Below, piece by piece: positions 42,879-51,629 of a stretch of 64,000 bases of DNA (within the stretch, counting starts at the first letter, position 1; every line of letters starts with the position of its first letter). Source of the stretch: Lachnospiraceae bacterium (GTDB lineage Bacteria > Bacillota > Clostridia > Lachnospirales > Lachnospiraceae); contig QXWW01000009.1 in the NCBI GenBank assembly GCA_009911185.1, forward strand, positions 79,206-143,205. Reading direction: 5' to 3'. The notes under the pieces were generated by a model, which did not search any database, was not told the DNA's origin, and saw only the letters and a list, made by a program, of their open reading frames with translations. A program made the translations under genes and the position numbers.

Positions 42879-44048
42879 TTAATCATTCTCATCTGCTGTC
42901 TCTTCCTCTGTTTCCGGGGAATCTGTTTCCTTACTTGTTTTTGAAAGTTCGTCTTCTGTCTGTCCCTCAGGTTCCATAATTATCTCCTCCGGCGGTTCCA
43001 ATACGGTTCTGTCCACGGTCACAGGATAGTTCCCCTCTTCACTGTTCAGACAGTGAACCATATCCCCGATAGCTTTCAGACGTAATACATAGCTTCCGCT
43101 TTCCAAGCCTTCACTCCAGTTCCAGCTTACTATGCCATCTTCCACTCCAAATCTGCCGCTGCTTATTTGCTGGCCATCCTGCAAAAAAATATATTCATAA
43201 GCCTCTATCCCGGTATCTGCCGTCCATGACCAGACTGCTTTTCCCATATCCATAATTTCTATATCTGGCAGCGTGGCCTTCGTTATGCCATTCGCACATA
43301 CCACCACGTTATCGCTGACATTTTCCAGGACAATCTTTCCGTCCGCCATATTATAAAGCGCCTGAATCTGGACTCCGCCCATATATACCTGAACGTCGGC
43401 CGGCAGGAAGTATCCCTCGTCCGGGACAAGGGACAGCTCCATGTTCTGTCCATCCGTTATCTTTACTCCGCCATCCTTTATTCGTATATGGTTTCCATTT
43501 ATCGATGCCTGATATTCTCTGCTGTCCACAGCCACCGTATAGAAAGCGTTTATTCCCAATTCTCCACTTTTCCATTTCTTTGACTTGCTCAGCGTTCCCC
43601 CAAAGCTTATATATACTGCATCCCCCTCCATACCTGCCGGCTGCAGGATAATTTTTTCCCTGCACGATGTTTCAGATGTCAATATACCTTTATCCTCTCC
43701 CCAGCTTCCTTCAAACACCGCGTACATATAAATACTTCTATCCTCTGGCTCCGTATCCCATTTTTCAGGACAGAATGTAATGTCTGCCTGTTCTTCCAAT
43801 ATCGAAAGCGCCAGTTCCATAGAAAGAATAACGGCTTCTTTTCCAGCATTCCTTATTCTGTATTTATCCGAATAAATCTGTCCTCTGCCGCCTTCGTTTT
43901 GAGGATCCAGATAGAAATTCAGATTCTGAGGAACCTCAACCGCGGCCGCCTGCTGTTCTGCCGTCTCTGCCGCCTCCGTCCGCTGTCTCGCACCACACAT
44001 AAGCAATATGGAAACTGCCGCTATACACAATATCCAATACTTTTTCAT
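42879..44048 (-). CDS. Exported surface protein with Pro/Glu-rich tail
   Basis: A 389-residue protein, not recognised as a known family. Residues 1-25 form a signal peptide (MKKYWILCIAAVSILLMCGA), with a cysteine near its end that makes lipoprotein processing possible but without a clear lipobox. The body is rich in beta strands and includes LNFYLDPQNEGGRGQIYSDKYRIRNAGKEAVILSMELAL, which echoes a module in the next two genes (DP-x-G, then I-x-N). The last 45 residues are acidic (EPEGQTEDELSKTSKETD...). The start is ATG 44048. It belongs to a set of four adjacent surface-protein genes. Confidence 0.75.
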   Translation of the reverse strand: MKKYWILCIAAVSILLMCGARQRTEAAETAEQQAAAVEVPQNLNFYLDPQNEGGRGQIYSDKYRIRNAGKEAVILSMELALSILEEQADITFCPEKWDTEPEDRSIYMYAVFEGSWGEDKGILTSETSCREKIILQPAGMEGDAVYISFGGTLSKSKKWKSGELGINAFYTVAVDSREYQASINGNHIRIKDGGVKITDGQNMELSLVPDEGYFLPADVQVYMGGVQIQALYNMADGKIVLENVSDNVVVCANGITKATLPDIEIMDMGKAVWSWTADTGIEAYEYIFLQDGQQISSGRFGVEDGIVSWNWSEGLESGSYVLRLKAIGDMVHCLNSEEGNYPVTVDRTVLEPPEEIIMEPEGQTEDELSKTSKETDSPETEEETADEND

Positions 44049-44092
44049 ACAATAATCATCCCCTGTTTGATGTCGATACAAAAAGTTTTCAC

Positions 44093-44884
44093 TTATTTTC
44101 CTATCAATGCGTATGGCATTTTCCCCTCTCCGTCTGCCTGATATAAACGCTGCTCATCATAATAACTTTGTTTCTGTATCGTATATACGGTACGTATGAC
44201 TAAATGTTCCTTATTCTTTCCCGTATAAGAAGACCAGTCTGCATTCTTATTTACCTTGCCTCCTAACACAAAGGAAGCGCTGTCATAATTATCCTCATAA
44301 TCTGCCAGAACATATTCACCTGTCTTTTCATCCTGCACATATTCTGAACGGTCCAGTAGAAAAGAAAATTCTGTCAATTCCTGACCACCATTGGCCTCGA
44401 TAGGAATATTCGTATCAGAAGGCATAAAGTCATCCATTGACTCTATTTTAGCGGCTCCGGGAATGGCACATAGATACATTTGCGGCCACACACCGTCATT
44501 CACATTGGAATCACTCTCTAAAAGACCAATCGTAGAAGGCGTTCCTTTTCTGTTCTGCCCTATGGATATTCCCACCCTGACCATGACCGGAAAAGAACTT
44601 CTATTAATAAAAAGCGCCCCTTTACCCTGCTTCATATGAATCTGTCCCGACCAGGAACTATCATATTTCCCCTGTTCATGGATGGAAAGCAGTCCCTCCG
44701 GATCCAGAACAACCTCCAGATCACGATCCGTTGGGAGCGTCACCTGATAGATATCCGGCTCCTCCTTCTCCTCTTTTCCCGCCAACAGCCCTACCCCGGA
44801 CAGCGTGCCGCTTGCCCATGCCTGAAATGGAACTGAAACCGCAGTAAAAAATAGAATGCCTAAAATAATTTTCTTTAACTTCAT
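44093..44884 (-). CDS. Exported beta-rich surface protein, paralogue 2
   Basis: A 263-residue protein with an N-terminal signal peptide (MKLKKIILGILFFTAVSVPFQAWA). It shares a module with 45031-46218: IYQVTLPTDRDLEVVLDPEGLLS, GALFINRSSFPVMVRVGIS and VNKNADWSSYTGKNKEHLVIRTVYTIQK align to corresponding segments there. No anchor or sortase motif is seen. It likely forms part of an extracellular structure with the neighbours. The function is unknown; no enzymatic motif is visible. Confidence 0.75.
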   Translation of the reverse strand: MKLKKIILGILFFTAVSVPFQAWASGTLSGVGLLAGKEEKEEPDIYQVTLPTDRDLEVVLDPEGLLSIHEQGKYDSSWSGQIHMKQGKGALFINRSSFPVMVRVGISIGQNRKGTPSTIGLLESDSNVNDGVWPQMYLCAIPGAAKIESMDDFMPSDTNIPIEANGGQELTEFSFLLDRSEYVQDEKTGEYVLADYEDNYDSASFVLGGKVNKNADWSSYTGKNKEHLVIRTVYTIQKQSYYDEQRLYQADGEGKMPYALIGK

Positions 44885-44945
44885 TTCTTATCAGTGCTCC
44901 GCTCTATAAATAAAAATCCTGCATACTGCATACTATCCCATCGTC

Positions 44946-44991
44946 ATGTATAAAAGGCAGAATCAGCAAAAGAATTCCACCTTTTATACAT
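44946..44991 (-). other. Intercistronic hairpin between two surface-protein genes
   Basis: ATGTATAAAAGG and CCTTTTATACAT form a perfect 12-base stem, and the enclosed bases add a further imperfect stem. No T tract follows on the minus strand, so it is not a typical terminator. It lies between the 395-residue and 263-residue surface proteins and may stabilise the upstream part of the mRNA, allowing higher expression of the main subunit. Confidence 0.6.
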
Positions 44992-45030
44992 CTATACTAT
45001 ATTACATTACTTACAACATGGCATAACGCA

Positions 45031-46218
45031 CTATTTGTACATGGTAACATTTACAGTTGTCTCAATGTCATCGCTTGTTACGATAGTGATCGGTGCTGCC
45101 ACACCATCTGGTGTCGCTGCATCCATAGCAGCCTTTATGTTGGCTTCCGTAGATTTAAATGTGATTACACCATTTAAAGCCTTGTAGTCTGCTGGATCAA
45201 GTTCTGTACCATTTACCGCAATCGTTTTAATTCCAAGCTCATTTGCTCCTGTACCAAAGCTGAACGGAATCTCAAGAGCGCCCTTGCCTACTTCATAGTC
45301 CATTGCGCCTGTTACTGCTCCGGTAAGATTTCCATCTGCATCATATTCTGCTCCTGCAAAATATTCTGCCGGCGTATCTGCCAATACGCCATGCGCCCTG
45401 CCATCAAAAGCAGCTAATTCATAGTCTGAAGATAACTTGTCAAAACTAAAAGTTGTTTTAACCGCAATTTTTTCTGCGCTGGCTCCTGTGTATGCAGACC
45501 AGTCTGCATTCGTATTTACCAGTCCGCTCAGTCTCAATCCAACAGAGTCGCCTGTTTCGCCACCTACCATTGTGTACGCATAGCTTCCTGCTGTTCCTGT
45601 AAATTCATAGGCTGCCGGAGCCAGGGCAAAAGAAATCTGGGTTCCCTTATCTCCAGCTGCGGGCTGTCCATTCTGGGTGATTGCAGCCACATAAGGATTC
45701 ACATTCTCCGTGGTAATCGTCGTTTCATCTGCAAACGTTGCCAGATCCACTTTGTCATGTGTAATATCCATAGTAAGCATCATATTGTTGTCAATTCCAG
45801 ACATAATCTCTTTTTCTGGAACCAGTCCCAGCAAGTTTACGCTAGATGCAGCGCCTGTGGTATCATCACTCTGGACATAAGCCTCCATCATCAGTTTAAT
45901 TGGAACAGAACTCTTATTATTGATGTATGCGCCTGTTCCCTCTGTAGCAACAATGTAGCCTGCTGTACCTGCCGGATATTTATCCGGACCATAGTTGGTA
46001 GAGTCTGTTGCGGATAAAATCCCCTGCGGGTCCACAACAAAATTAAAGCAGTTGGCTGTCGGCAGTGTTACAGAATACACTGTCGTATCAGCATAGTTAA
46101 CGGTTCCCTCCGTTGTTACATCTGTGCTGCCCGGTGCGGTCAGCGCAGATGCTGAAACGCTTAACGGCATTGCGCATAAAGCAGCCGCAAGCATCAGTGA
46201 TACAATTTTTTTCTTCAT
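45031..46218 (-). CDS. Exported beta-rich surface protein, probable major subunit
   Basis: A 395-residue exported protein with signal peptide MKKKIVSLMLAAALCAMPLSVSASA. The mature part is Thr-, Ala- and Gly-rich with very low Lys/Arg content, like secreted structural subunits. It contains VYSVTLPTANCFNFVVDPQGILSATDS, GAYINNKSSVPIKLMMEAYV and VNTNADWSAYTGASAEKIAVKTTFSF, the module shared with 44093-44884. The last 100 residues (GTGANELGIKTIAVNGTELDPADYKALNGVITFKS) look like an Ig-like domain. The ATG at 46218 has GGAGG eight bases upstream. No LPxTG or membrane anchor is visible. Confidence 0.78.
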   Translation of the reverse strand: MKKKIVSLMLAAALCAMPLSVSASALTAPGSTDVTTEGTVNYADTTVYSVTLPTANCFNFVVDPQGILSATDSTNYGPDKYPAGTAGYIVATEGTGAYINNKSSVPIKLMMEAYVQSDDTTGAASSVNLLGLVPEKEIMSGIDNNMMLTMDITHDKVDLATFADETTITTENVNPYVAAITQNGQPAAGDKGTQISFALAPAAYEFTGTAGSYAYTMVGGETGDSVGLRLSGLVNTNADWSAYTGASAEKIAVKTTFSFDKLSSDYELAAFDGRAHGVLADTPAEYFAGAEYDADGNLTGAVTGAMDYEVGKGALEIPFSFGTGANELGIKTIAVNGTELDPADYKALNGVITFKSTEANIKAAMDAATPDGVAAPITIVTSDDIETTVNVTMYK

Positions 46219-46236
46219 CACTTCTTCCTCCTTGAA

Positions 46237-46779
46237 TTAATTTTTTATATGAATCACAACCGCTACGGAAACAGTTGTTAATTCCTCTTTCTCATCATCC
46301 ACAAGATGATATACCATGACTGCATTATAATCCCCTGCGTCCAGCTTCTTATCCAAAGTAAGCGTATTCATCTCTTCCCCTACGGAAATATATGGCGATG
46401 AGTAGATGACCTCATCTGTATCCTTTAATTTCAATTCAAAATATACGGTACGGCTGTTATTCTCCGTGTTTTTTACATAAAAACCTTCTGCCGCCGCCTC
46501 CCCGTTCTCAAATGTCCATTCATTCGTCATGGTGGCCGTGTAGGAAGCATCTGTGTTGCGGTTTTCCATTTCTCCTATAACTTCCTCTACATTCCCCTCC
46601 GTTACGATGGTCGCCTTTCCATCCAAATCCTTCTTTGGCTCTTCTTTCGTCAGTACATACACCAGCACTACGGCCAACACCAGCACGGCCAGAATGGCCA
46701 CTATGGCAATCACCATGGAAACTGATATTTTTTTCTTGCCAGTTTTGCTGTCTGCAGTATCTTTACCCGGCTCCGGCAT
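46237..46779 (-). CDS. Membrane-anchored protein of the surface module
   Basis: A 180-residue protein with a short cytoplasmic N-terminus, one membrane segment (about residues 20-45, VSMVIAIVAILAVLVLAVVLVYVLT) and an extracellular beta-rich domain ending GDYNAVMVYHLVDDEKEELTTVSVAVVIHIKN. It is the first gene of the surface module, directly behind a promoter and a 13-base repeat array, and 18 bases upstream of the probable major subunit gene. It may anchor or assemble that subunit. I do not recognise a named family. Confidence 0.75.
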   Translation of the reverse strand: MPEPGKDTADSKTGKKKISVSMVIAIVAILAVLVLAVVLVYVLTKEEPKKDLDGKATIVTEGNVEEVIGEMENRNTDASYTATMTNEWTFENGEAAAEGFYVKNTENNSRTVYFELKLKDTDEVIYSSPYISVGEEMNTLTLDKKLDAGDYNAVMVYHLVDDEKEELTTVSVAVVIHIKN

Positions 46780-46837
46780 CTTTCATCCTCCTTTATGCAT
46801 TTCTACCATATTAAATTTAAGTTCCTTAACTTTTTTA

Positions 46838-46898
46838 TATAATCACTATAATTAATTACAACTATTAATTACAGAAATTAATCACAATTACTAATTAC
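46838..46898 (-). repeat. Five 13-base-period tandem repeats
   Basis: Plus-strand units ATTAATTAC at 46851 and 46864, ATTAATCAC at 46877 and ACTAATTAC at 46890 begin exactly 13 bases apart, with a weaker unit TATAATCAC at 46838. The array lies immediately downstream of the promoter at 46900-46928, in the initial transcribed region of the surface module. It looks like an operator array for a regulator, or a unit whose copy number could vary. Confidence 0.65.
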
Positions 46899-46899
46899 C

Positions 46900-46928
46900 A
46901 GTGTATACTATATAAGTATAGTTGTCAA
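46900..46928 (-). promoter_or_regulatory. Promoter of the surface-protein module
   Basis: A perfect TTGACA (46923-46928) on the minus strand is followed after 17 bases by TACACT (46900-46905); TATACA two bases nearer is an alternative. It is about 120 bases upstream of the 180-residue membrane protein. The adjoining region is very AT-rich. Confidence 0.55.
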
Positions 46929-46966
46929 ATTATTAATAATTCCATATCATAGCTTTCTTCTTCTCA

Positions 46967-48121
46967 TCATCTGACAACCTCCTGAAAATAAGTGTCTGGC
47001 TTCTTTAAATCAAAGCATTCATTACTCCACATGAACACCACCAGGTCGCAGCTCCCTTCGTTGATAATATTGTGCGTGTAGCCTGGCGGAATATCTACCG
47101 TCTCTATTTTTTCCCCGCAAACGTGATATTCAATAATTTCTTCACTGCCAATCTTACGCAGCTGTATCAGCCCCCTGCCGCTGACCACCACAAATTTTTC
47201 ATGTTTTGTATGATGCCAGTGATTCCCTTTGGTTACTCCCGGCTTCAATGTATTCACTGAAAATTGACCCCGGTCAGCGGTACGCAGAATCTCTGTGAAA
47301 CTCCCTCTCTCATCTGCATTCATTTTCAGCGGATAGCAGAACTGGTCCGTCGGCAGATAACTCAAATAAGTAGCATACAATTTCTTTACAAAGCCATTCT
47401 CCACCAGCTCCGGCACGCTGATATCATTTCTGCTGCTTTTAAAAGCATAGAGCAGTTGCACAATTTCTCCCAAAGTAACTGTATGAACAACGGGCACATA
47501 GTAGTAACCCTGCACATCCCTATGCCCTTTTCCACTTAACAGTGCAACTAGCTCTGCTATTACGTCATCAATATAAACAAGATTCAGTCTTTTCAGAGAA
47601 TCATTCACTTGAATTGGAATCCCCCTGGCGATATTATGACAGAACGTAGCCACGGCGGAATTGTAATTGGGTCTGCACCATTTCCCGAAAACATTGGGAA
47701 AACGATAGATGCAAACTTGCGCACCGGTTTCATTTCCATAGGCAAACACTAAATCCTCTCCCGCCTTCTTGCTCTTCCCATAAGAGTTATCCAATACTGC
47801 CTGGATAGAAGAGGAAACCATAACAGGGCAATTGTTGCCATGCCTTTTGAGGGTGTTCAGCAAAACGGAAGTAAACCCAAAATTCCCTTCCATATATTCT
47901 TCCTGCTCCCTGGGGCGATTCACTCCTGCAAGATGGAACACAAAGTCACAATCCTTACAGTATTGATTCAATAAGCCCTGTCCAGACTCCTTGTCATATT
48001 CATATATGGTGATGTTCTCTGATATCCCAAAGGACTTATCCTTGCCTGTTCGGACATTTTCCAAAGTAGCGGTAAGATTCTTTCCTATAAATCCTCTGGC
48101 TCCGGTTATTAAAATTTTCAT
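46967..48121 (-). CDS. fnlB: CapF/FnlB-type bifunctional epimerase-reductase
   Basis: A 384-residue enzyme of UDP-N-acetyl-L-fucosamine synthesis. The N-terminal 240 residues are a short-chain dehydrogenase (ILITGARGFIGKNL, with the SYGKSKKAGEDL active-site Tyr-Lys). The C-terminal 110 residues are a cupin (TKGNHWHHTKHEKFVVVSGRGLIQLRKI). This SDR-cupin fusion is diagnostic of CapF/FnlB, in which the cupin epimerises C3 and the SDR reduces C4. Genes of the fnlC and fnlA type lie directly upstream, completing the pathway. Confidence 0.9.
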   Translation of the reverse strand: MKILITGARGFIGKNLTATLENVRTGKDKSFGISENITIYEYDKESGQGLLNQYCKDCDFVFHLAGVNRPREQEEYMEGNFGFTSVLLNTLKRHGNNCPVMVSSSIQAVLDNSYGKSKKAGEDLVFAYGNETGAQVCIYRFPNVFGKWCRPNYNSAVATFCHNIARGIPIQVNDSLKRLNLVYIDDVIAELVALLSGKGHRDVQGYYYVPVVHTVTLGEIVQLLYAFKSSRNDISVPELVENGFVKKLYATYLSYLPTDQFCYPLKMNADERGSFTEILRTADRGQFSVNTLKPGVTKGNHWHHTKHEKFVVVSGRGLIQLRKIGSEEIIEYHVCGEKIETVDIPPGYTHNIINEGSCDLVVFMWSNECFDLKKPDTYFQEVVR

Positions 48122-48159
48122 TTTCTCTCACCAATCTTAGAGCTATTATCAATAATGCT

Positions 48160-49302
48160 CTAGCATTTCCTCCACACCATTTTGTCTACAATCCCTGTAT
48201 AACTCTGAATGATCTTCACTACCTTCACGCTTACATTCTCGTCTGTATAATCTGGTACTGCAGTTCCTAAATCACCATTCTTTACCATAGATACTGCCAA
48301 ATCTACTGCCTGCAGCACCTGCCCTGTAGTAATGCTTCCTATCACAAAATTCCCTTTGTCAATTGCCTCCGGGCGCTCTGTACTGGTTCTTACGCAAACA
48401 GCAGGAAATGGCATACCCTTGCTATTGAAATAAGCGCTTTCCTCTGGAAGCGTCCCACTGTCCGACACCACGCAAAAGGCAGAAAGCTGCAAATGGTTAA
48501 AATCCGAAAATCCAAAAGGCTCAAGGTTTCTCACCAACGGATGAAACTGAAACTCTCTTATTTCAATAAATTTCCTGCTCCTTGGGTGCGTACTGTAAAT
48601 GATTGGCATCTGATATGTCTCTGCCATGGCGTTTACCGCGTTCATCAGCGCCATAAAATTGGCCTCATTATCAATGTTTTCTTCTCTGTGTGCCGATAAC
48701 AGAATATAATTTCCAGCTTTTATTTGAAGTTTATCCAGCACATTGCTTTTTCTAATTTTATCCAGGTTGGCAGACAACACCTCCGCCATCGGGGAGCCCG
48801 TCACATAAGTTCGTTCTCTGGCTGTCCCCTCATAATTCAGGTACCTCCTGGCATGTTCTGAATAACACATATTTACATCTGCAATGTGGTCTACAATCCT
48901 GCGGTTGGTTTCCTCCGGAAGACATTCATCAAAACAGCGGTTTCCTGCCTCCATATGGAAAATCGGGATATGCAGACGCTTTGCCGAAATTGCCGCCAGA
49001 CAGGAATTGGTGTCGCCCAGCACCAGCAATGCATCCGGTTTCTCCTTATTTAACACTTTATAGCTTTTGGCAATGATATTGCCGATGGTCTCTCCAAGGT
49101 CGGTTCCCACTGCCTCCAGATAATAATCTGGTTCCCGCAGCCCTAAATCCTCAAAAAATATCTGATTGAGGGTATAATCCCAATTTTGCCCGGTATGTAC
49201 AAGAATCTGCTCAAAATATCGGTCGCACTTTTTTATTACTTCTGACAGGCGTATGATTTCCGGTCTGGTTCCTACAATTGTCATTAATTTTAATTTCTTC
49301 AT
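48160..49302 (-). CDS. fnlC: UDP-HexNAc 2-epimerase (FnlC/CapG type)
   Basis: A 380-residue non-hydrolysing UDP-N-acetyl sugar 2-epimerase. It has TIVGTRPEIIRLSEVIKKCD, GDTNSCLAAISAKRLHIPIFHMEAGNRCFDE and SDSGTLPEESAYFNSKGMPFPAVCVRTSTERPEA. These match the WecB-like family; position between fnlB and fnlA types points to the last step of UDP-L-FucNAc synthesis rather than ManNAc formation. It is 38 bases upstream in transcription of fnlB. Confidence 0.88.
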   Translation of the reverse strand: MKKLKLMTIVGTRPEIIRLSEVIKKCDRYFEQILVHTGQNWDYTLNQIFFEDLGLREPDYYLEAVGTDLGETIGNIIAKSYKVLNKEKPDALLVLGDTNSCLAAISAKRLHIPIFHMEAGNRCFDECLPEETNRRIVDHIADVNMCYSEHARRYLNYEGTARERTYVTGSPMAEVLSANLDKIRKSNVLDKLQIKAGNYILLSAHREENIDNEANFMALMNAVNAMAETYQMPIIYSTHPRSRKFIEIREFQFHPLVRNLEPFGFSDFNHLQLSAFCVVSDSGTLPEESAYFNSKGMPFPAVCVRTSTERPEAIDKGNFVIGSITTGQVLQAVDLAVSMVKNGDLGTAVPDYTDENVSVKVVKIIQSYTGIVDKMVWRKC

Positions 49303-49318
49303 TTCATTCCCAACCTTT

Positions 49319-50353
49319 TCACAGCAAAGCCTCTTTCACATAATCGGTGGTCAGAATTTTCTGTACCGTTGCTTCCACATCCAGTCTGGTCGTATTATGG
49401 GAGGTATATGCTTCTCCTTCTGTTGTCTGAACCTGCCCTTTTACAAAAAACTTATCATAATTCAGATCTCTTCCATCCGGCAGCACCCGGAAATACTCTC
49501 CCATATCAATGCTTCGGGCACACTCCTCGCTTGTCAGCAGTGTTTCATAAATTTTTTCACCGTGCCTGGTTCCAATCATTCTCATCCCAGTATCTCCAAA
49601 AAGCTGCTGCACCGCTTTCGCCAAATCTCCGATTGTGCTTGCATCCGCTTTCTGAACAAATAAATCACCCGGCTCTCCATGTTCAAACGCAAACATCACC
49701 AATGCCACCGCCTCATCCAGATTCATTAAAAACCTGGTCATATCCGGATTGGTAACCGTAACAGGATTTCCAGCTTTGATCTGATCGATAAACAAAGGAA
49801 TGACGGAACCTCTGCTGCACATAACATTGCCGTATCTTGTACAGCAAATCGTGGTCTTTCCCGCAGCAACTCTGGCATTCGCTCCTATCACTTTTTCCAT
49901 CATCGCTTTGGATATTCCCATTGCATTTATAGGATAGGCCGCCTTATCTGTTGACAGACAGACAATTTTTTTTACTCCGGCTTCCACCGCCGCATGCAGC
50001 ACATTGTCTGTGCCGTCAACATTTGTCCTTACCGCCTCCATGGGGAAAAATTCACAGGACGGCACCTGTTTCAATGCTGCCGCATGAAAAATATAGTCTA
50101 CTCCCTGGACGGCATCCCGAACCGATCGTATGTTGCGCACATCCCCAATATAAAATTTTACTTTTCCTGCTGATTTGGGGTGTCTCGCCTGCAAGTCATG
50201 GCGCATATCATCCTGCTTTTTCTCATCTCTGGAAAATATCCGGATTTCCGCAAGATCTGAATCCAAAAAATGTTTTAGCACCGTGGAACCAAACGACCCC
50301 GTCCCACCTGTGATCATTAATGTCTTATTTCTAAAAAAACGTGATGTTTCCAT
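49319..50353 (-). CDS. fnlA: FnlA/CapE-type UDP-GlcNAc 4,6-dehydratase/epimerase
   Basis: A 344-residue extended SDR. It has LMITGGTGSFGSTVLKHFL, FHAAALKQVPSCEFFPMEAVRTNV, STDKAAYPINAMGISKAMMEKV and the C-terminal EAYTSHNTTRL typical of CapE/FnlA. The enzyme dehydrates UDP-GlcNAc and epimerises C5 and C3. The L-arabino 4-keto intermediate on this route is the same product that PseB makes, so it could also feed PseC encoded nearby; that is inference. The ATG at 50353 has AGGAG six bases upstream; one two codons earlier overlaps the ribosome site. Confidence 0.88.
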   Translation of the reverse strand: METSRFFRNKTLMITGGTGSFGSTVLKHFLDSDLAEIRIFSRDEKKQDDMRHDLQARHPKSAGKVKFYIGDVRNIRSVRDAVQGVDYIFHAAALKQVPSCEFFPMEAVRTNVDGTDNVLHAAVEAGVKKIVCLSTDKAAYPINAMGISKAMMEKVIGANARVAAGKTTICCTRYGNVMCSRGSVIPLFIDQIKAGNPVTVTNPDMTRFLMNLDEAVALVMFAFEHGEPGDLFVQKADASTIGDLAKAVQQLFGDTGMRMIGTRHGEKIYETLLTSEECARSIDMGEYFRVLPDGRDLNYDKFFVKGQVQTTEGEAYTSHNTTRLDVEATVQKILTTDYVKEALL

Positions 50354-50381
50354 ATGCATCTCCTATTTTTAAATGAACGCT

Positions 50382-51554
50382 TTATATTTGTTCTGCCGCT
50401 GGAACCGGAAAGTTTATAAAATCCTTTCCGTTACAGTAATTACACATGTCCAGATATCCTTTTTCCGAATATCCAAGGCTAAACTCTAAAAGATGCATTT
50501 TATCTTTGCAGTCAGCCAAATCAAAATAATCATCCGCTCCCACATGGAAGTTCATATTATCTGAACTTGATCTCGCCATCACGCAAAAATAATATTTGTT
50601 TTTCCTCACTTCACGACAGCCGGTAAAACATGCGTCAAATGTTTTTATCAGCTCGCTTTCATCTTGCTTCCTGTCAACACACCCAAAACCAAAATCTCCC
50701 CATATCATTTCATCATGAAAACGATATTCTACCCCTCCGTCTTCCAATGCCTTCATAACCTCCCCATATCTTGCCGACAAACCGGGAATCGTGTTCGAAT
50801 AATTCGAGAGACGGAATATCATATGATATTTATTCATTGCTTTTATCAAACTGTCTGAGGGAACAATTGTTCCGTTTGAGGTAATTGTGAAGTTTATAAT
50901 CTGATCTCTGTATTTTGATCCTATATATTCAATCGCCTCAGGTAATTTTTCATACAGCAGGGGTTCTCCTCCCAATAAACTAAACTCTGTGACATAGTCG
51001 AATTTTCCAAAGAAGAAATCCGCTGATTCAAAGACGTCTTCCATACGCATATCCTCTGCTGAAATATCAACTGCAAAACATCCATGCGCACATTTTTTAC
51101 ACTTTAATGTACACCGTTCCGTGACGCATATCTGAGAAGTCCTTGTATAAAGTTTCCCATATCCATACATTGAAACCAGAGGAAATTGATAGCTTAAAAA
51201 GTCTTCCATTTCAAAATAATCTTTATTTTTTACTTTACCGCTATTTTCTAACTGCTTTCCTATTTCTCTTACGTGTTCGCCTTCAGCAGCGATAACAATC
51301 CAATCATTACTCTGTCTGCCCATGTATTCGTCAAAAGTGCATACTTCACAATCCCGTATTTGATTTTTCTTATTTGCGTTATTATCTATAAATCCCTGAA
51401 ACCCTAAACCCTCTTTATAGTTTTCAAACAATGTCCGCAGTTCTCTGCCATATATTCCGGCGCCGAAAACCCATATTCCATCCCGGCCGCGCAGTTCCTC
51501 CGTCCACCGCTTTCCTTCTTCATCGAATTGATGTCCTTTATTATTCCATTTCAT
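50382..51554 (-). CDS. Radical SAM protein with N-terminal nucleotide-like domain
   Basis: A 390-residue protein. Residues 25-130 include GIWVFGAGIYGRELRTLFENY and a C-terminal strand pattern like the sugar O-acetyltransferase/PglD N-terminal domain. From about residue 150 a radical SAM core begins with CTLKCKKC (CxxxCxxC) after ICVTER, then LLGGEPLLYEKLPEAIEYI and ITSNGTIVPSD. Further cysteines at the C-terminus (CFTGC, CVMA, CNYC) could bind an auxiliary cluster. Genes of this type sit in surface-sugar clusters, with unknown reaction. It lies between fnlA and pseC. Confidence 0.8.
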   Translation of the reverse strand: MKWNNKGHQFDEEGKRWTEELRGRDGIWVFGAGIYGRELRTLFENYKEGLGFQGFIDNNANKKNQIRDCEVCTFDEYMGRQSNDWIVIAAEGEHVREIGKQLENSGKVKNKDYFEMEDFLSYQFPLVSMYGYGKLYTRTSQICVTERCTLKCKKCAHGCFAVDISAEDMRMEDVFESADFFFGKFDYVTEFSLLGGEPLLYEKLPEAIEYIGSKYRDQIINFTITSNGTIVPSDSLIKAMNKYHMIFRLSNYSNTIPGLSARYGEVMKALEDGGVEYRFHDEMIWGDFGFGCVDRKQDESELIKTFDACFTGCREVRKNKYYFCVMARSSSDNMNFHVGADDYFDLADCKDKMHLLEFSLGYSEKGYLDMCNYCNGKDFINFPVPAAEQI

Positions 51555-51629
51555 CGCTTTCCCTCTTACACTGAATTTTCATTTTTTATTGATTTTTGAT
51601 CTATTCTGCAACCAAAAGAAAAAATCTTA

